A stretch of 64,000 bases of DNA from an uncultured Trichococcus sp. (lineage in GTDB: Bacteria; Bacillota; Bacilli; Lactobacillales; Aerococcaceae): NCBI RefSeq assembly GCF_963663645.1, contig NZ_OY760503.1:62001-126000 (forward strand). Reading direction: 5' to 3'. The translations under genes were made by a program, and so were the position numbers. The stretch's first letter is position 1, and every line of letters begins with the position of its first letter. Shown here in pieces: positions 8,565 through 16,979 of the stretch. The notes under the pieces were generated by a model. That model was given only the letters and a program-made list of their open reading frames with translations, was not told the DNA's origin and did not search any database.

Positions 8565-10373
8565 TTAAGCAAGCTCTTTGCTTAGTGTGATGATTTGATC
8601 GACCGCTTCGTCCAAATAATGGATCGTATCCTGCAGCGCCTGATCTGTTTGGATGTCCACGCCGGCCAAGGCTGCGGCTTCTGCGGCTTCCAATTGGTCC
8701 CCTAGCGCCAGGAATTCCAGCCAATCGGCCACTGCGCCCTCTTCTTCCGCTTTGACACGCAGGAAGGCTTGCGTCGCGATCGTCAGGCCGGCCGAATAGG
8801 TGTAGGAATACAGCCCCATGTAGTAATGGATCTGGCGCATCCATGTCAGCTCGGCTCCTTCATTGATTTCCACAGCGTCGCCCCAGAATCGCTCCAGCAC
8901 GCTCCGTTTGATTTCGCTCAATTTGCCGGCGTCGAAGCTCTTGCCCGCATCGATCAGGTTGTAGACTTCCCTTTGGTAAGCCGCCTCCAACAGGTGCGTG
9001 ACGAAATTGTGGAAATAAGTGTCGGAAAGCATCTTCGTCAAAGCGAAGCGTTGCATGCGCGCATCCGTGCTCTTGCGTGCCAATGATTCCGTCAGCAGCA
9101 GTTCATTGAAGGTGGATGGGCCTTCGATCAGGTACAACGATGGCTCCGAACCGAGGATGCTGTTGTTTTCGTTCGACAGGATCATCTGTCCGGCATGGCC
9201 CAATTCATGGATCAACGTATAGACGTCCGAAAGTTGGTTCGCCCATGACATCAGGATGTAAGGGTGCGGTCCGTATGGGCTCGTACAGAATCCGCCGGTC
9301 GATTTGCCGATGTTCTGGGCGAAATCGATCCAACGCTCCGGATAAGCCTGCATGATCCGGTCGGTATAGTCCTGGCCCAATACCGCTATGGCATCCTCCA
9401 CCATCGCCTGCGACTCCTCGATCGATACTTCCGGCGAATACTCCGGATCCAGCGCGATCTTCAAGTCGGCGTAGGTCATTTTGTCCAGTCCGCGGATTTC
9501 CTTCAGGTGGGTGATATATTTCTGCATGACCGGCGCAAGGTCGGTCATGATCGTGTCGATTTGGCGGTCATACAGATCGCGCGTCACTTCCTGCCCGTAG
9601 AGCAGGTAGTCGATCACGGAATCGAACCCGCGCATCGTCGCCAGCGTCTTTTCCTTCTGCAGCTGGGTATAGTAGGCCGTTGCGACCACGTTCTCATAAT
9701 CGCTGAGGACAGCCGAGAACTTGTCGAAAGCAGCCCGGCGGATCTTTGTGTCATCGTGATACATATAGTAATCCTCATAGAGCACGAAGCTCAGTGGATA
9801 TTCCTTCCCGTCAACCGTGAAAGTGCCGAAGTCCATATCGCCAAGACGAGCCTGTTCATAGATTGCGCTCGGGGCATCCAAGGTCGGGGCCAACTGGGCC
9901 AAAGCTTTTTCGACTTCAGGCGCCAACTGGATTTTTTTGTTTTTCTTGATGTGGCGGATATAGGAAGCGAAACGCGCTTCTTCCGAAACGACCTGGTCGA
10001 GGATAGCGGTGTCGCAACCGATCAGTTCCGATTCAAAGAATGTCAGTTGGGCGCTGATGTCCGCCATCGCGTTCGCGGTTTGGCGGGACAGCTCGACGTT
10101 GTCCGGATCGGTCAGATCGGTCGCTTCCGGCATCATCGCGTAATGATCCACCAAAGTTGCGGTTTCGATGAGCTTTTCGTATTCCTTGATTGCGGCAAGG
10201 ATTGTCTTGGCGTCCGTGAGCTTGCCTTCGTACGTCGTTGTGAAGGTTGCAGTCGCTGCCTTGAGACCAGTCAAAGCTGCCTCGAAGTCTGCTCTTGTTT
10301 TATAGAGTGCGGTCACATCCCAAGTCAATGCCTCAGGGACGTCCATGCGGTTTTTCAGTTGTTCTTGTGTCAT
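8565..10373 (-). CDS. pepF: Oligoendopeptidase F (M3 family zinc peptidase)
   Basis: A 602-residue cytoplasmic metallopeptidase that cuts oligopeptides of roughly 7-17 residues. The zinc site HELGH lies in TLIHELGHAGQ (about 390), with a downstream Glu in LIEGPSTFNELL as third ligand. Length and the all-helical body are standard for PepF. The ATG at 10373 is preceded by GGAGCC. The gene has a strong GC third-position bias, which also produces long meaningless frames on the opposite strand (for example 9264-10433). Confidence 0.96.
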   Translation of the reverse strand: MTQEQLKNRMDVPEALTWDVTALYKTRADFEAALTGLKAATATFTTTYEGKLTDAKTILAAIKEYEKLIETATLVDHYAMMPEATDLTDPDNVELSRQTANAMADISAQLTFFESELIGCDTAILDQVVSEEARFASYIRHIKKNKKIQLAPEVEKALAQLAPTLDAPSAIYEQARLGDMDFGTFTVDGKEYPLSFVLYEDYYMYHDDTKIRRAAFDKFSAVLSDYENVVATAYYTQLQKEKTLATMRGFDSVIDYLLYGQEVTRDLYDRQIDTIMTDLAPVMQKYITHLKEIRGLDKMTYADLKIALDPEYSPEVSIEESQAMVEDAIAVLGQDYTDRIMQAYPERWIDFAQNIGKSTGGFCTSPYGPHPYILMSWANQLSDVYTLIHELGHAGQMILSNENNSILGSEPSLYLIEGPSTFNELLLTESLARKSTDARMQRFALTKMLSDTYFHNFVTHLLEAAYQREVYNLIDAGKSFDAGKLSEIKRSVLERFWGDAVEINEGAELTWMRQIHYYMGLYSYTYSAGLTIATQAFLRVKAEEEGAVADWLEFLALGDQLEAAEAAALAGVDIQTDQALQDTIHYLDEAVDQIITLSKELA

Positions 10374-10461
10374 TGTTGTGGCTCCTTTTATTCGTGGTGT
10401 TTGACGAATGTCGAACGAATGCTTCCATTATAACAAAAAAATGCTGCCAGCGTCGGACTGT

Positions 10462-10831
10462 CCTCCGATGAGCGCCCTTCTGCCGGAGGTAAGCATACAT
10501 AGTGATCATCACCTCCGACCACTGCGGCTTCGCCGGAGTTCAGCCCCCCGCAGCTCTAGCACCTCCGGCCAGCACTCGTTCCCCGGAGGTGAGCTACCCG
10601 GTGCATGTTTTCCTCCGATGAGCGGTGGGCTCATCGGAGCTGACGCTTTCCTCCGGTGAGCGCCCTTCTCATCGGAGTTGGGGTTCCGGTGATTTGCTCT
10701 GCTCCTGTGAGCGAATGCTGGCCGGAGCTGGGCGCGAAATCGCAGGCTATCCTCCGTCGAGCGAGAGTTCGTCGGAGGTGGAGCTTTTGCGCTCGCCTCA
10801 GTTCCGGCGAGGAGGGCCCCCGCCAGAGTTG
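10462..10831. repeat. Array of CTCCGG-type palindromic repeats (about 8 units, 50-bp period)
   Basis: Units begin near 10462, 10512, 10562, 10612, 10650, 10701, 10751 and 10801. Each is about 30 bp with ends CCTCCG and CGGAGG and a variable centre (often AGCGCCCTTCT-like), separated by about 20 bp. The step is 50-51 bp except for one of 38. Arms covary (for example GATGAGC with GCTCATC in the unit at 10612), which suggests that pairing is maintained. The array fills the gap between panE-like 3' DNA and the 5' end of pepF. Confidence 0.85.
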
Positions 10832-10879
10832 GGCTCGCCAAAAATTATCCGGCGCTGCATGAACCTTCAGCAACGATGC

Positions 10880-10903
10880 AAAAGCCCCCGCTAGCGAGGG
10901 CTT
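10880..10903 (-). terminator. Terminator after the ketopantoate-reductase-like gene
   Basis: Minus-strand hairpin AAGCCCTCGC / GCGGGGGCTT with loop TA and trailing TTTGC, 37 nt after the stop codon. Confidence 0.7.
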
Positions 10904-10939
10904 GATGCCTTCGCCCGCGAAGGCCGTTAATCCGTTCTC

Positions 10940-11857
10940 TCAGTAAGTTGCTTCGATGGCTTGGACCTGGTCGTAAAGGTATTGGTTTGTCGGCGCAGAA
11001 AGTCCGTACTTTTTGGCTTTTTTCAGTATGGTGCCTGAAAAAAGTTCGACCTCCGAAGGCCGTTTCGCCAAACCGTCCTGGCGCATCGACGGCATCCCCA
11101 GCGGTGTCAGTCCGTCGATGATCATCAAATCGTTCTCCAGATCGGTTTCCGTCAGGTTGACGCCTTCCTTCTGGGCGATCGGCAGTACTTCGCGCATGGC
11201 GGCGATCATCAGGTCGCGGATTGGTCCCTCTTTGTGGATGTCGCGGAATGTGCCTTCCTTCACCATCAGCACTTGGTTCACGCCGACATTCAGCATAAAT
11301 TTCGCCCACATGCGGTGCAGGATATCCGCTTCAACAACGTGCGGCAAGCCTGTTTCTTCGAAGAAAGCTGCCACCGCATCCAAACGCATCTGTTTTTCGG
11401 GAGCGTCGATACCGATCCGCAATTCGCCGATATGGACAGACTTCACATCGTTGCCGGTGCGCAGCGCATCCATCCCTTGGGCTACGCAGTGGACGACCTT
11501 CTCACCGCCGAAAGCCGCGCCGATGACTTCTTCGCTGGAAATGCCGTTCAGGACCGAAATGATCGTCGTATCCGGACCGACCTGATTGTGGGCGGTTTCG
11601 ATTGCTTCGTCCAATTGGGTTCCTTTTACGGCCAAAATGACCAGATCCGCCGGCGCCAGGCCGGCATCCGTTTCGTCGACGTATTGGAAATCGCATGGCT
11701 CTCCGTTGAAGGAAATGCCTTGTTCCTGATAGCGCGCCATCCGCTCTTTGTTGACGACGATGCGCACACGATCCTTTCCGATGGCTTTCGTGAAATGGTG
11801 GCCGTAGAGGATCCCCAGAGCACCCAATCCTACAATGGCTACAGTTTCTATCTTCAT
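10940..11857 (-). CDS. 2-dehydropantoate 2-reductase family protein (PanE/ApbA)
   Basis: 305 residues. An N-terminal NADPH-binding Rossmann motif GLGALG (about 10-15) is followed by the typical LVILAVKGTQL strand, VLNGI (about 103) and a C-terminal helical domain containing KFMLNVGVNQV, whose Lys and Asn correspond to family catalytic residues. PanE reduces ketopantoate to pantoate in coenzyme A synthesis. Several paralogues of this family act on other 2-ketoacids, and no other pan genes are nearby, so the physiological substrate is uncertain. Confidence 0.85.
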   Translation of the reverse strand: MKIETVAIVGLGALGILYGHHFTKAIGKDRVRIVVNKERMARYQEQGISFNGEPCDFQYVDETDAGLAPADLVILAVKGTQLDEAIETAHNQVGPDTTIISVLNGISSEEVIGAAFGGEKVVHCVAQGMDALRTGNDVKSVHIGELRIGIDAPEKQMRLDAVAAFFEETGLPHVVEADILHRMWAKFMLNVGVNQVLMVKEGTFRDIHKEGPIRDLMIAAMREVLPIAQKEGVNLTETDLENDLMIIDGLTPLGMPSMRQDGLAKRPSEVELFSGTILKKAKKYGLSAPTNQYLYDQVQAIEATY

Positions 11858-11907
11858 TTTCTCACGCTTCTTTCTTAGTGGTCAAGGTCTGTTCCGTAAC
11901 GTATAAG

Positions 11908-12771
11908 TCATTCTGCCGGTTTGTATTTGCGCAACTGTTCGATCAGATATGGCAGATCCGTCTCGAATTGAACGCCATAGTGCAGCTCCCGTCCGCTTTT
12001 CAGCGTGCGCTCGATCACCTTGTTGTTGTATTGGACGGCCGTTTCGGTGGCTACGGTCAGCGGCAGATCCTGGAAAAGCAACCCCGCGATGACGCTTGTG
12101 AACAGATCGCCAGCGCCGTCATAATGCCCGGGAAAATGTTTCGCAAAGGCATAATGGGCTTCAGGTTCGCTGCGGCTGACGCAGACGGCCCCGATGGTTT
12201 CCATTTCCAAGGCAACCCCCGTCAGCACAATGCTCTGCGGATTCAGCACCCGCAAATCAGCCAGCAATTCCGCGATCTCGGCTTCCTTATAGGGTTTCTT
12301 CAACATGGAGCGTTTCGTCAAAAAGCAGGCTTCCGTCACGTTCGGCGTGATCACCGTCGCTTCATTGCAGAGCGCCGCCATTTCCTCCACATATTCCAGC
12401 GTGAAACCCGGATAGAGCACGCCTTGGTCGCCCATCGCTGGATCGAGAACGATGTGGGCATCCTCGGCCGCAAATGTCTGGATGATTCCGCGAACGATAT
12501 CGATCTGCTGGCGCGAACCCAGATAGCCGATCAGGATGCCGTCGAATTTGATACCCAATGACTGCCAATGCTGCAGGATGCCTCCCATTTCCTCAGTAAG
12601 ATCCAAAAAGGTATAACCTTCGAATTCCTTACCCGTATGCGTGGACAACAGTGCTGTCGGCAGGATGCTCACCCAATTGTCCAGGCAGCTCACTACAGGC
12701 ACCGCCACGTTCATGGAAATACGGCAACTGGCGGAAATATCTTGGATAATCAGTACTCTTGGTTGACTCAA
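11908..12771 (-). CDS. Pyridoxamine/pyridoxal kinase (PfkB-ribokinase fold)
   Basis: This enzyme phosphorylates B6 vitamers for salvage to pyridoxal phosphate. I place the start at a TTG at 12771 with AAAGGGGTG six bases upstream, giving 287 residues beginning SQPRVLIIQDIS. Conserved parts are ISASCRISMNVAVPVV, LIGYLGS, VLDPAMGDQGVLYPGF, the ATP-site TPNVTEACFLT, and the catalytic region HYDGAGDLFTSVIAG with its Asp. It is divergent from an ECF-type S component, which suggests shared vitamin B6 uptake and salvage. Confidence 0.9.
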   Translation of the reverse strand: MSQPRVLIIQDISASCRISMNVAVPVVSCLDNWVSILPTALLSTHTGKEFEGYTFLDLTEEMGGILQHWQSLGIKFDGILIGYLGSRQQIDIVRGIIQTFAAEDAHIVLDPAMGDQGVLYPGFTLEYVEEMAALCNEATVITPNVTEACFLTKRSMLKKPYKEAEIAELLADLRVLNPQSIVLTGVALEMETIGAVCVSRSEPEAHYAFAKHFPGHYDGAGDLFTSVIAGLLFQDLPLTVATETAVQYNNKVIERTLKSGRELHYGVQFETDLPYLIEQLRKYKPAE

Positions 12772-12885
12772 AGCTTGCACCCCTTTACTTTTGAAACTCA
12801 ATTATCCCCATTCTATCATCTTTTCATTGGATTTTCTCAATTTTCCATCATTTTGAAACTAATTGTGAAAATGATGAGAAAAAGA

Positions 12886-12913
12886 GTGCAAACTTTTGCA
12901 TAAGGGCTATAAT
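12886..12913 (+). promoter_or_regulatory. Possible promoter of the ECF S component
   Basis: A perfect TATAAT lies at 12908-12913, about 28 nt before the start codon. The -35 region is weak (GTGCAA near 12886). The position fits a short-leader promoter. Confidence 0.45.
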
Positions 12914-12940
12914 TAAAAATAATGCTTGGAGGCGAGTTGC

Positions 12941-13438
12941 ATGAAAACTGAAAAAAGCAGTACTTACAGATTGGTAGTTTTGGCCTTATTTATTGCGCTT
13001 ACTGTCGTCATGACCTTATTGTTCCGCATCCCGATCCCTTACGGCTACGTCAACTTGGGAGACATGGTGCTCCTGTTGGCGGGTCTGTCCTTCGGAGGCA
13101 GCGCGGGATTCTTCGTCGGCGCACTCGGTAGCATGCTGGCCGACCTGTTCGCCGGTTATGCTTTTTATGCGCCGATCACTTTCGTCGTGAAAGGCTTGGA
13201 AGGATTCTTCGCCGGTTGGTTATTCCAGAAAATGGACCACAAAAAGCCGTGGCTTGCAACGGGAATCGCCGGTGTGTGGATGGCGATCGGTTACGCCATC
13301 GGGGACACGATCCTTTTCAGCTTTGGAGCCGCGATTGCTTCGTTCCCGTTGAACATCGCGCAGGGTCTTGCGGGAGCTTTCTTGTCCACCCTCTTGTACC
13401 GTTGGTTGAACCCTTACATCACGAAGAAATTGAAATAA
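12941..13438 (+). CDS. ECF transporter S component (substrate-binding membrane protein), likely for a B6 vitamer
   Basis: 165 residues starting at an ATG with GGAGG eight bases upstream. Six membrane segments. The first contains the small-residue pattern ALFIA used by group II S components to dock on EcfT. A YVNLGDMVLLLAG segment and a GALGSMLADLFAGYAFYAPITF segment resemble the HmpT/PdxU/PdxU2 group. S components lend specificity to a shared EcfA-EcfA'-EcfT module encoded elsewhere. Substrate is inferred from the divergent pyridoxamine kinase; hydroxymethylpyrimidine is an alternative. Confidence 0.8.
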   Translation: MKTEKSSTYRLVVLALFIALTVVMTLLFRIPIPYGYVNLGDMVLLLAGLSFGGSAGFFVGALGSMLADLFAGYAFYAPITFVVKGLEGFFAGWLFQKMDHKKPWLATGIAGVWMAIGYAIGDTILFSFGAAIASFPLNIAQGLAGAFLSTLLYRWLNPYITKKLK

Positions 13439-13445
13439 CAAGTGT

Positions 13446-13494
13446 GCGCGCAAGCGATGTAATCCAGATCGGATTTCATCGCTTGCGCGCTTTT
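13446..13494 (+). terminator. Terminator of the ECF S component gene
   Basis: A perfect 14-bp stem GCGCGCAAGCGATG / CATCGCTTGCGCGC followed by TTTTGTT. Confidence 0.9.
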
Positions 13495-13510
13495 GTTGCT
13501 CGGTTGGTGT

Positions 13511-13650
13511 CAAATTGTCGAATATGCAGACTGCATTCGATAATTTAGCCTCGTGTTGAGATCAAATTGTCGGATGCTACGACCCATTCGACAATTTCGC
13601 TCTTTGCGAAAGTCAGATTGTTGAATAGCTCAGTAGCATTCGACAATTTA
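13511..13650. repeat. Three AAATTGTCGAA-type palindromic repeats, 51-52-bp period
   Basis: Units start at 13511, 13563 and 13614. Each is about 36 bp with arms CAAATTGTCGAAT and ATTCGACAATTT (variants) around a 9-11-nt centre. The core is unrelated to the CTCCGG and TTGTCCGAT families but the spacing is the same. It sits between convergent genes. Confidence 0.8.
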
Positions 13651-13693
13651 AAGCCGGATTCCCGAAAGAATCCGGAAGACCGAAATCCGAAAA

Positions 13694-13730
13694 GAACGCC
13701 CACTCCGCGAACCGTGCGGAGTGGGCGTTC
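13694..13730. terminator. Bidirectional terminator hairpin
   Basis: Perfect 15-bp stem GAACGCCCACTCCGC / GCGGAGTGGGCGTTC with a 7-nt loop and T-runs on both strands, just beyond the 3' end of the AEC carrier gene. Confidence 0.9.
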
Positions 13731-13748
13731 TTTCAGCATATACTCCGC

Positions 13749-14672
13749 TCAAAATAGCAGAGCGGCCAATAACGGGATCGTGAACACCGAAAGCAGCGTC
13801 GAAATGAAAACGTAACGCGTTGCGAAGGCCGTGTTGCCTCCGTACTGCATCGACAGCGCCACAGCCATCGCCGGGCCCGGCATGGCGGCAATGATGACGA
13901 GGATACCCAGCATGGTCGGATTCGTCAGGATGCCCTTCGTAGCCCACCAAAGGAAAAGCGGAATCACGATCATGCGGTAGAACGCAAACAGATAGATTTT
14001 CCATTCCTTGAAGGCGCCGAGGATGTCGATGTCGGCCAATGATGCGCCGATGATGATCATCGCCAACGGGGAAGTGATGTTCCCGATGCTGGTGGCTGTG
14101 TCCATCACCAATGCCGGCAACTTGATGTCGAACAGGAAAACGAAAACCGCGAACAGCGAAGCGAGGTTGCCGGGATTCAGCAAGATCGCTTTCCAGCTCG
14201 CCCGCGATTTTTTCGAGCCTTTAGCAATCAGAAAGACGCCCAATGAGTAGATCAACAGGTTGTTCGGGATGCCATACAGTGAGGCATAAAAAAGCGCGCC
14301 GGTGCCGAAAATGGCCTGTACGACCGGCAGTCCCATGAATCCGTTGTTCGTGAAGATGGTCAGAAACTCGATGATCCCTTCCGTTTTATCATCAGCGCGG
14401 AACAGTTTGGGACTGAACTTCGCCAAACCGACCGTGAAAAGATACATCAATGTCGCGGTCAACAGGACAAAGAGCGTGTCCGATTTCGTGCCTACCTCCC
14501 CTGCGCCCTCAACGGAAGCGATGACGAGCGCCGGCACCGTGACATAGGTGATCAATGCCGCAAAATTGGCGTTCGCGTGCTTGTCGAAAACCTTCATGAC
14601 CGTCGCGAGATAGCCCACAAACATGATCAAGACCAGCATGATCATCCTACCAAATACAACCCCAACATCCAA
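13749..14672 (-). CDS. AEC family transporter (auxin efflux carrier/malate permease type)
   Basis: 307 residues, with about ten hydrophobic segments in two five-helix halves, the AEC fold. Recognisable parts are FVGYLATVMKVFDKHA near the N-terminus, FTNNGFMGLPVVQAIFG (about 110-126) and SPLAMIIIGASLADID at the start of the second half. Bacterial members export or exchange organic acids such as malate, malonate or lactate; the substrate cannot be read here. TTG start at 14672 with GGAGG about ten bases before. Confidence 0.85.
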   Translation of the reverse strand: MDVGVVFGRMIMLVLIMFVGYLATVMKVFDKHANANFAALITYVTVPALVIASVEGAGEVGTKSDTLFVLLTATLMYLFTVGLAKFSPKLFRADDKTEGIIEFLTIFTNNGFMGLPVVQAIFGTGALFYASLYGIPNNLLIYSLGVFLIAKGSKKSRASWKAILLNPGNLASLFAVFVFLFDIKLPALVMDTATSIGNITSPLAMIIIGASLADIDILGAFKEWKIYLFAFYRMIVIPLFLWWATKGILTNPTMLGILVIIAAMPGPAMAVALSMQYGGNTAFATRYVFISTLLSVFTIPLLAALLF

Positions 14673-14892
14673 AACCCGAACGCCTCCCTTGTCCCATCCA
14701 TTTCATATATCCAAATTCTAACACAGTTCCGGCCCGTTCCTATAGCTTTCAGTTCAGTTTTCTGATTTTGGATAGCCATTACAGTTACGCAAGCTGAGCA
14801 TATCGGTCCAGATTTGGCGGACAGAATGCTAGAATGGAAGCAACAATGCAACAAATCCTACTGTCACATTTTATTCAGAAAGGTGGATCACT

Positions 14893-16326
14893 ATGCAGGA
14901 AAAATTGACGATCCTTCAGATCAACGACACCCACAGCTATTTGGAGCTGCACAACGAACTGTTCTATGAAAAGGAAACTTTGGCTTTCCGCAAAGCTGGC
15001 GGCTATGCCCGCATCCAAAGCCTGATCAAAGATTTCCGCAGCAAGAACCCGACACTCGTTTTCGATAACGGTGACACGATCCACGGCACCTACGAAGCAA
15101 TCGCAACGAAAGGCTGGCACATGCTGCCGATCCTGAACGAAGTCGGTTTCGATGCCATGACGTTTCACTGGGACACCGGTTTTGGTCCGGCCAATCTGAA
15201 ACAAATCGGAAAGCAATTGGATTACCCGATTCTCGCAATCAATGCCTATGAAAAGGAAAGCGGCAAGTTGGCGTTCGATCCTTACAAAATACTGCCCGTA
15301 GGCGAACTTTCGATCGGTGTGATCGGCATCGCCTGCAACATCATCGACAAAACGATGCCGCCCCATTTCAGCGAAGGACTTTCCTTCACTTTGGGGCGCG
15401 AGGAGCTGCCCGGCTATGTGGCGGAACTGAAGGAAAAAGCAGTTGACCTGATCATCGTCCTGTCCCACCTCGGTTTCCCGCAGGACCTGAAATTGATGAG
15501 CGAAGTCGAAGGCGTGGCGATCTGTCTGAGCGGCCACACCCACAACCGTCAGGAACACATCGTCCAGGTCGGCGAAACGGCAGTCATCCAATCCGGCTCG
15601 CACGGCTCTTTCCTTGGCGCACTCGAACTGACTCTTGAGGACGGCGCGATCCAAACAATCGAACATCAACTGATTCCGGTGACGCAGGATATCCCGGAAG
15701 ATGCTGAGATGAAAACATTGGTCGAGGCTGCCCTCTCCCCTTACCGCGAAAAATTGGAACTGAAAGTCGGCGAAACCAAAAAAGTGCTGCACCGCGGCTG
15801 GAGCGTCGAAACGACGATGGATAATTTCCTTTTGGATGCCATGCTTTACCACACGAAAACGGATTTAGCCTTCTCCAATGGCTGGCGTTATGGGGTGCCG
15901 ATCCTGAAGGGCCCGGTGACGTTGAGGGAGTTGTACCAGATCATCCCGATGGACCCGCCGATTTCCACCGCTATCCTGACCGGATCCGAACTGCTGGCTA
16001 TGCTGGAGGAAAACATGGAGAACACCTATGCAGCCGATCCCTTCGATCAGATGGGCGGCTACCTGAAGCGGGCGATAGGTTTGCATGCCTACATCAAACT
16101 GGAAAACCCGAAAGGAACGCGTGTCCAAAAACTCTTTATCGGCGGCGAAGAAGCCATTCCGGATAAAGAATACACGGTCAGCTATGTGACCAACCAGGGC
16201 GTGCCGAAAAAATTCGGAAAAGACCACAAGAATCTGGAAAAGCATGCAGTCGAAGCGATGATGGATTACTTGGCCGAAATGGGTCCTTATGAAAAAGACT
16301 TGCGCGGAACCTATCAGATTGTCTGA
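14893..16326 (+). CDS. Bifunctional metallophosphatase/5'-nucleotidase family protein
   Basis: 477 residues, ATG with AAGGTGGATCACT upstream. The calcineurin-like metal site is present: QINDTHSYLE (D, H), FDNGDTIHG (GD), SHLGFPQD and SGHTHNRQE (GHTH). The usual GNHE block is replaced by TFHWDTGFG, resembling the GHWE form of SoxB-like relatives, so the catalytic Asn of classical 5'-nucleotidases is absent. A C-terminal 5'-nucleotidase substrate domain follows (TMDNFLLDAM; FSNGWRYGV). No signal peptide or anchor is visible, so the protein is probably cytoplasmic. Confidence 0.88.
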   Translation: MQEKLTILQINDTHSYLELHNELFYEKETLAFRKAGGYARIQSLIKDFRSKNPTLVFDNGDTIHGTYEAIATKGWHMLPILNEVGFDAMTFHWDTGFGPANLKQIGKQLDYPILAINAYEKESGKLAFDPYKILPVGELSIGVIGIACNIIDKTMPPHFSEGLSFTLGREELPGYVAELKEKAVDLIIVLSHLGFPQDLKLMSEVEGVAICLSGHTHNRQEHIVQVGETAVIQSGSHGSFLGALELTLEDGAIQTIEHQLIPVTQDIPEDAEMKTLVEAALSPYREKLELKVGETKKVLHRGWSVETTMDNFLLDAMLYHTKTDLAFSNGWRYGVPILKGPVTLRELYQIIPMDPPISTAILTGSELLAMLEENMENTYAADPFDQMGGYLKRAIGLHAYIKLENPKGTRVQKLFIGGEEAIPDKEYTVSYVTNQGVPKKFGKDHKNLEKHAVEAMMDYLAEMGPYEKDLRGTYQIV

Positions 16327-16333
16327 CTTATTT

Positions 16334-16388
16334 ATGCAAAAAAAGTGGCTTAGCCCGCATAAGGCGAGGTTGGACCACTTTTTTTGCA
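16334..16388. terminator. Bidirectional terminator between convergent genes
   Basis: ATGCAAAAAAAGTGG pairs with CCACTTTTTTTGCAT (15 bp). The A/T run inside the stem supplies the U-tract in both directions. Confidence 0.85.
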
Positions 16389-16394
16389 TGCATT

Positions 16395-16967
16395 CTATTT
16401 GATCATCGAAAATTTAGCTTCGAGGATATCCTTTGTGACGGCCCCGATGATGCGCTCGTAGATTTTGCCGTCCGACCCGATCAGATAAGAAGTAGGCAGC
16501 GACTGGACTTGGTACTGATTGAACACTTCCTCCGTGCCGTAAAGATTCAGGAAGCTGATCGCATTTTCCTCCAAGAATACGGCCGCATTGTCGGGATGGC
16601 TTTCCGAATTCGTGACGTTCACGCCGAGCACCACCGTATCTTCCTGTTCCTCCGAAAATGCCTGCAGATGCGGCATCTCCGCCTTGCAAGGCGGACACCA
16701 GCTGGCCCAGAAATTCAAGAAGACCTTTTTTCCTCTGTAATCGGAAAGCTTCACCGCATTGCCATCCATATCCTGCAATTCAAAATCATACGCAAGCTGT
16801 CCGATATTGATGCCTGTTTGGGCTTCCACCGCTTCGGATGCTTCCGCTCCCTGGGAAACCGCCCCCGTTCCGCTCGTTTCAGTGCCCGCAAAGTAGCTTT
16901 TCCCGAAATCGAACAGGACCCACAAAAAAGCGGCCCCCAACAAAAACCAGATTGTTTTCTTCTGCAC
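16395..16967 (-). CDS. TlpA/ResA-like membrane-anchored thiol-disulfide oxidoreductase
   Basis: 190 residues from a GTG at 16967 (GGGGG eight bases upstream; a TTG two codons earlier is too close to it). An N-terminal membrane anchor (about 5-22) and a Ser/Gly/Ala linker lead to a thioredoxin fold: DFELQDMDGNAVKLSDYRGK, NFWASWCPPCKAEMPHL with active-site CPPC, then cis-Pro in QSLPTSYLI. It should reduce disulfides outside the membrane using electrons relayed by the CcdA protein encoded 12 nt upstream. No cytochrome c genes are visible. Confidence 0.93.
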   Translation of the reverse strand: MQKKTIWFLLGAAFLWVLFDFGKSYFAGTETSGTGAVSQGAEASEAVEAQTGINIGQLAYDFELQDMDGNAVKLSDYRGKKVFLNFWASWCPPCKAEMPHLQAFSEEQEDTVVLGVNVTNSESHPDNAAVFLEENAISFLNLYGTEEVFNQYQVQSLPTSYLIGSDGKIYERIIGAVTKDILEAKFSMIK

Positions 16968-16979
16968 AAACAAATCCCC

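Noticed and set aside
9264-10433. 389-codon frame opposite pepF
   Set aside because: It is antisense to a clear M3 peptidase with conserved motifs. GC third-position bias removes stops on the other strand, and the frame has no recognisable domain.
14875-15852. 325-codon frame opposite the metallophosphatase gene
   Set aside because: Antisense shadow; the plus-strand protein carries the metal motifs.
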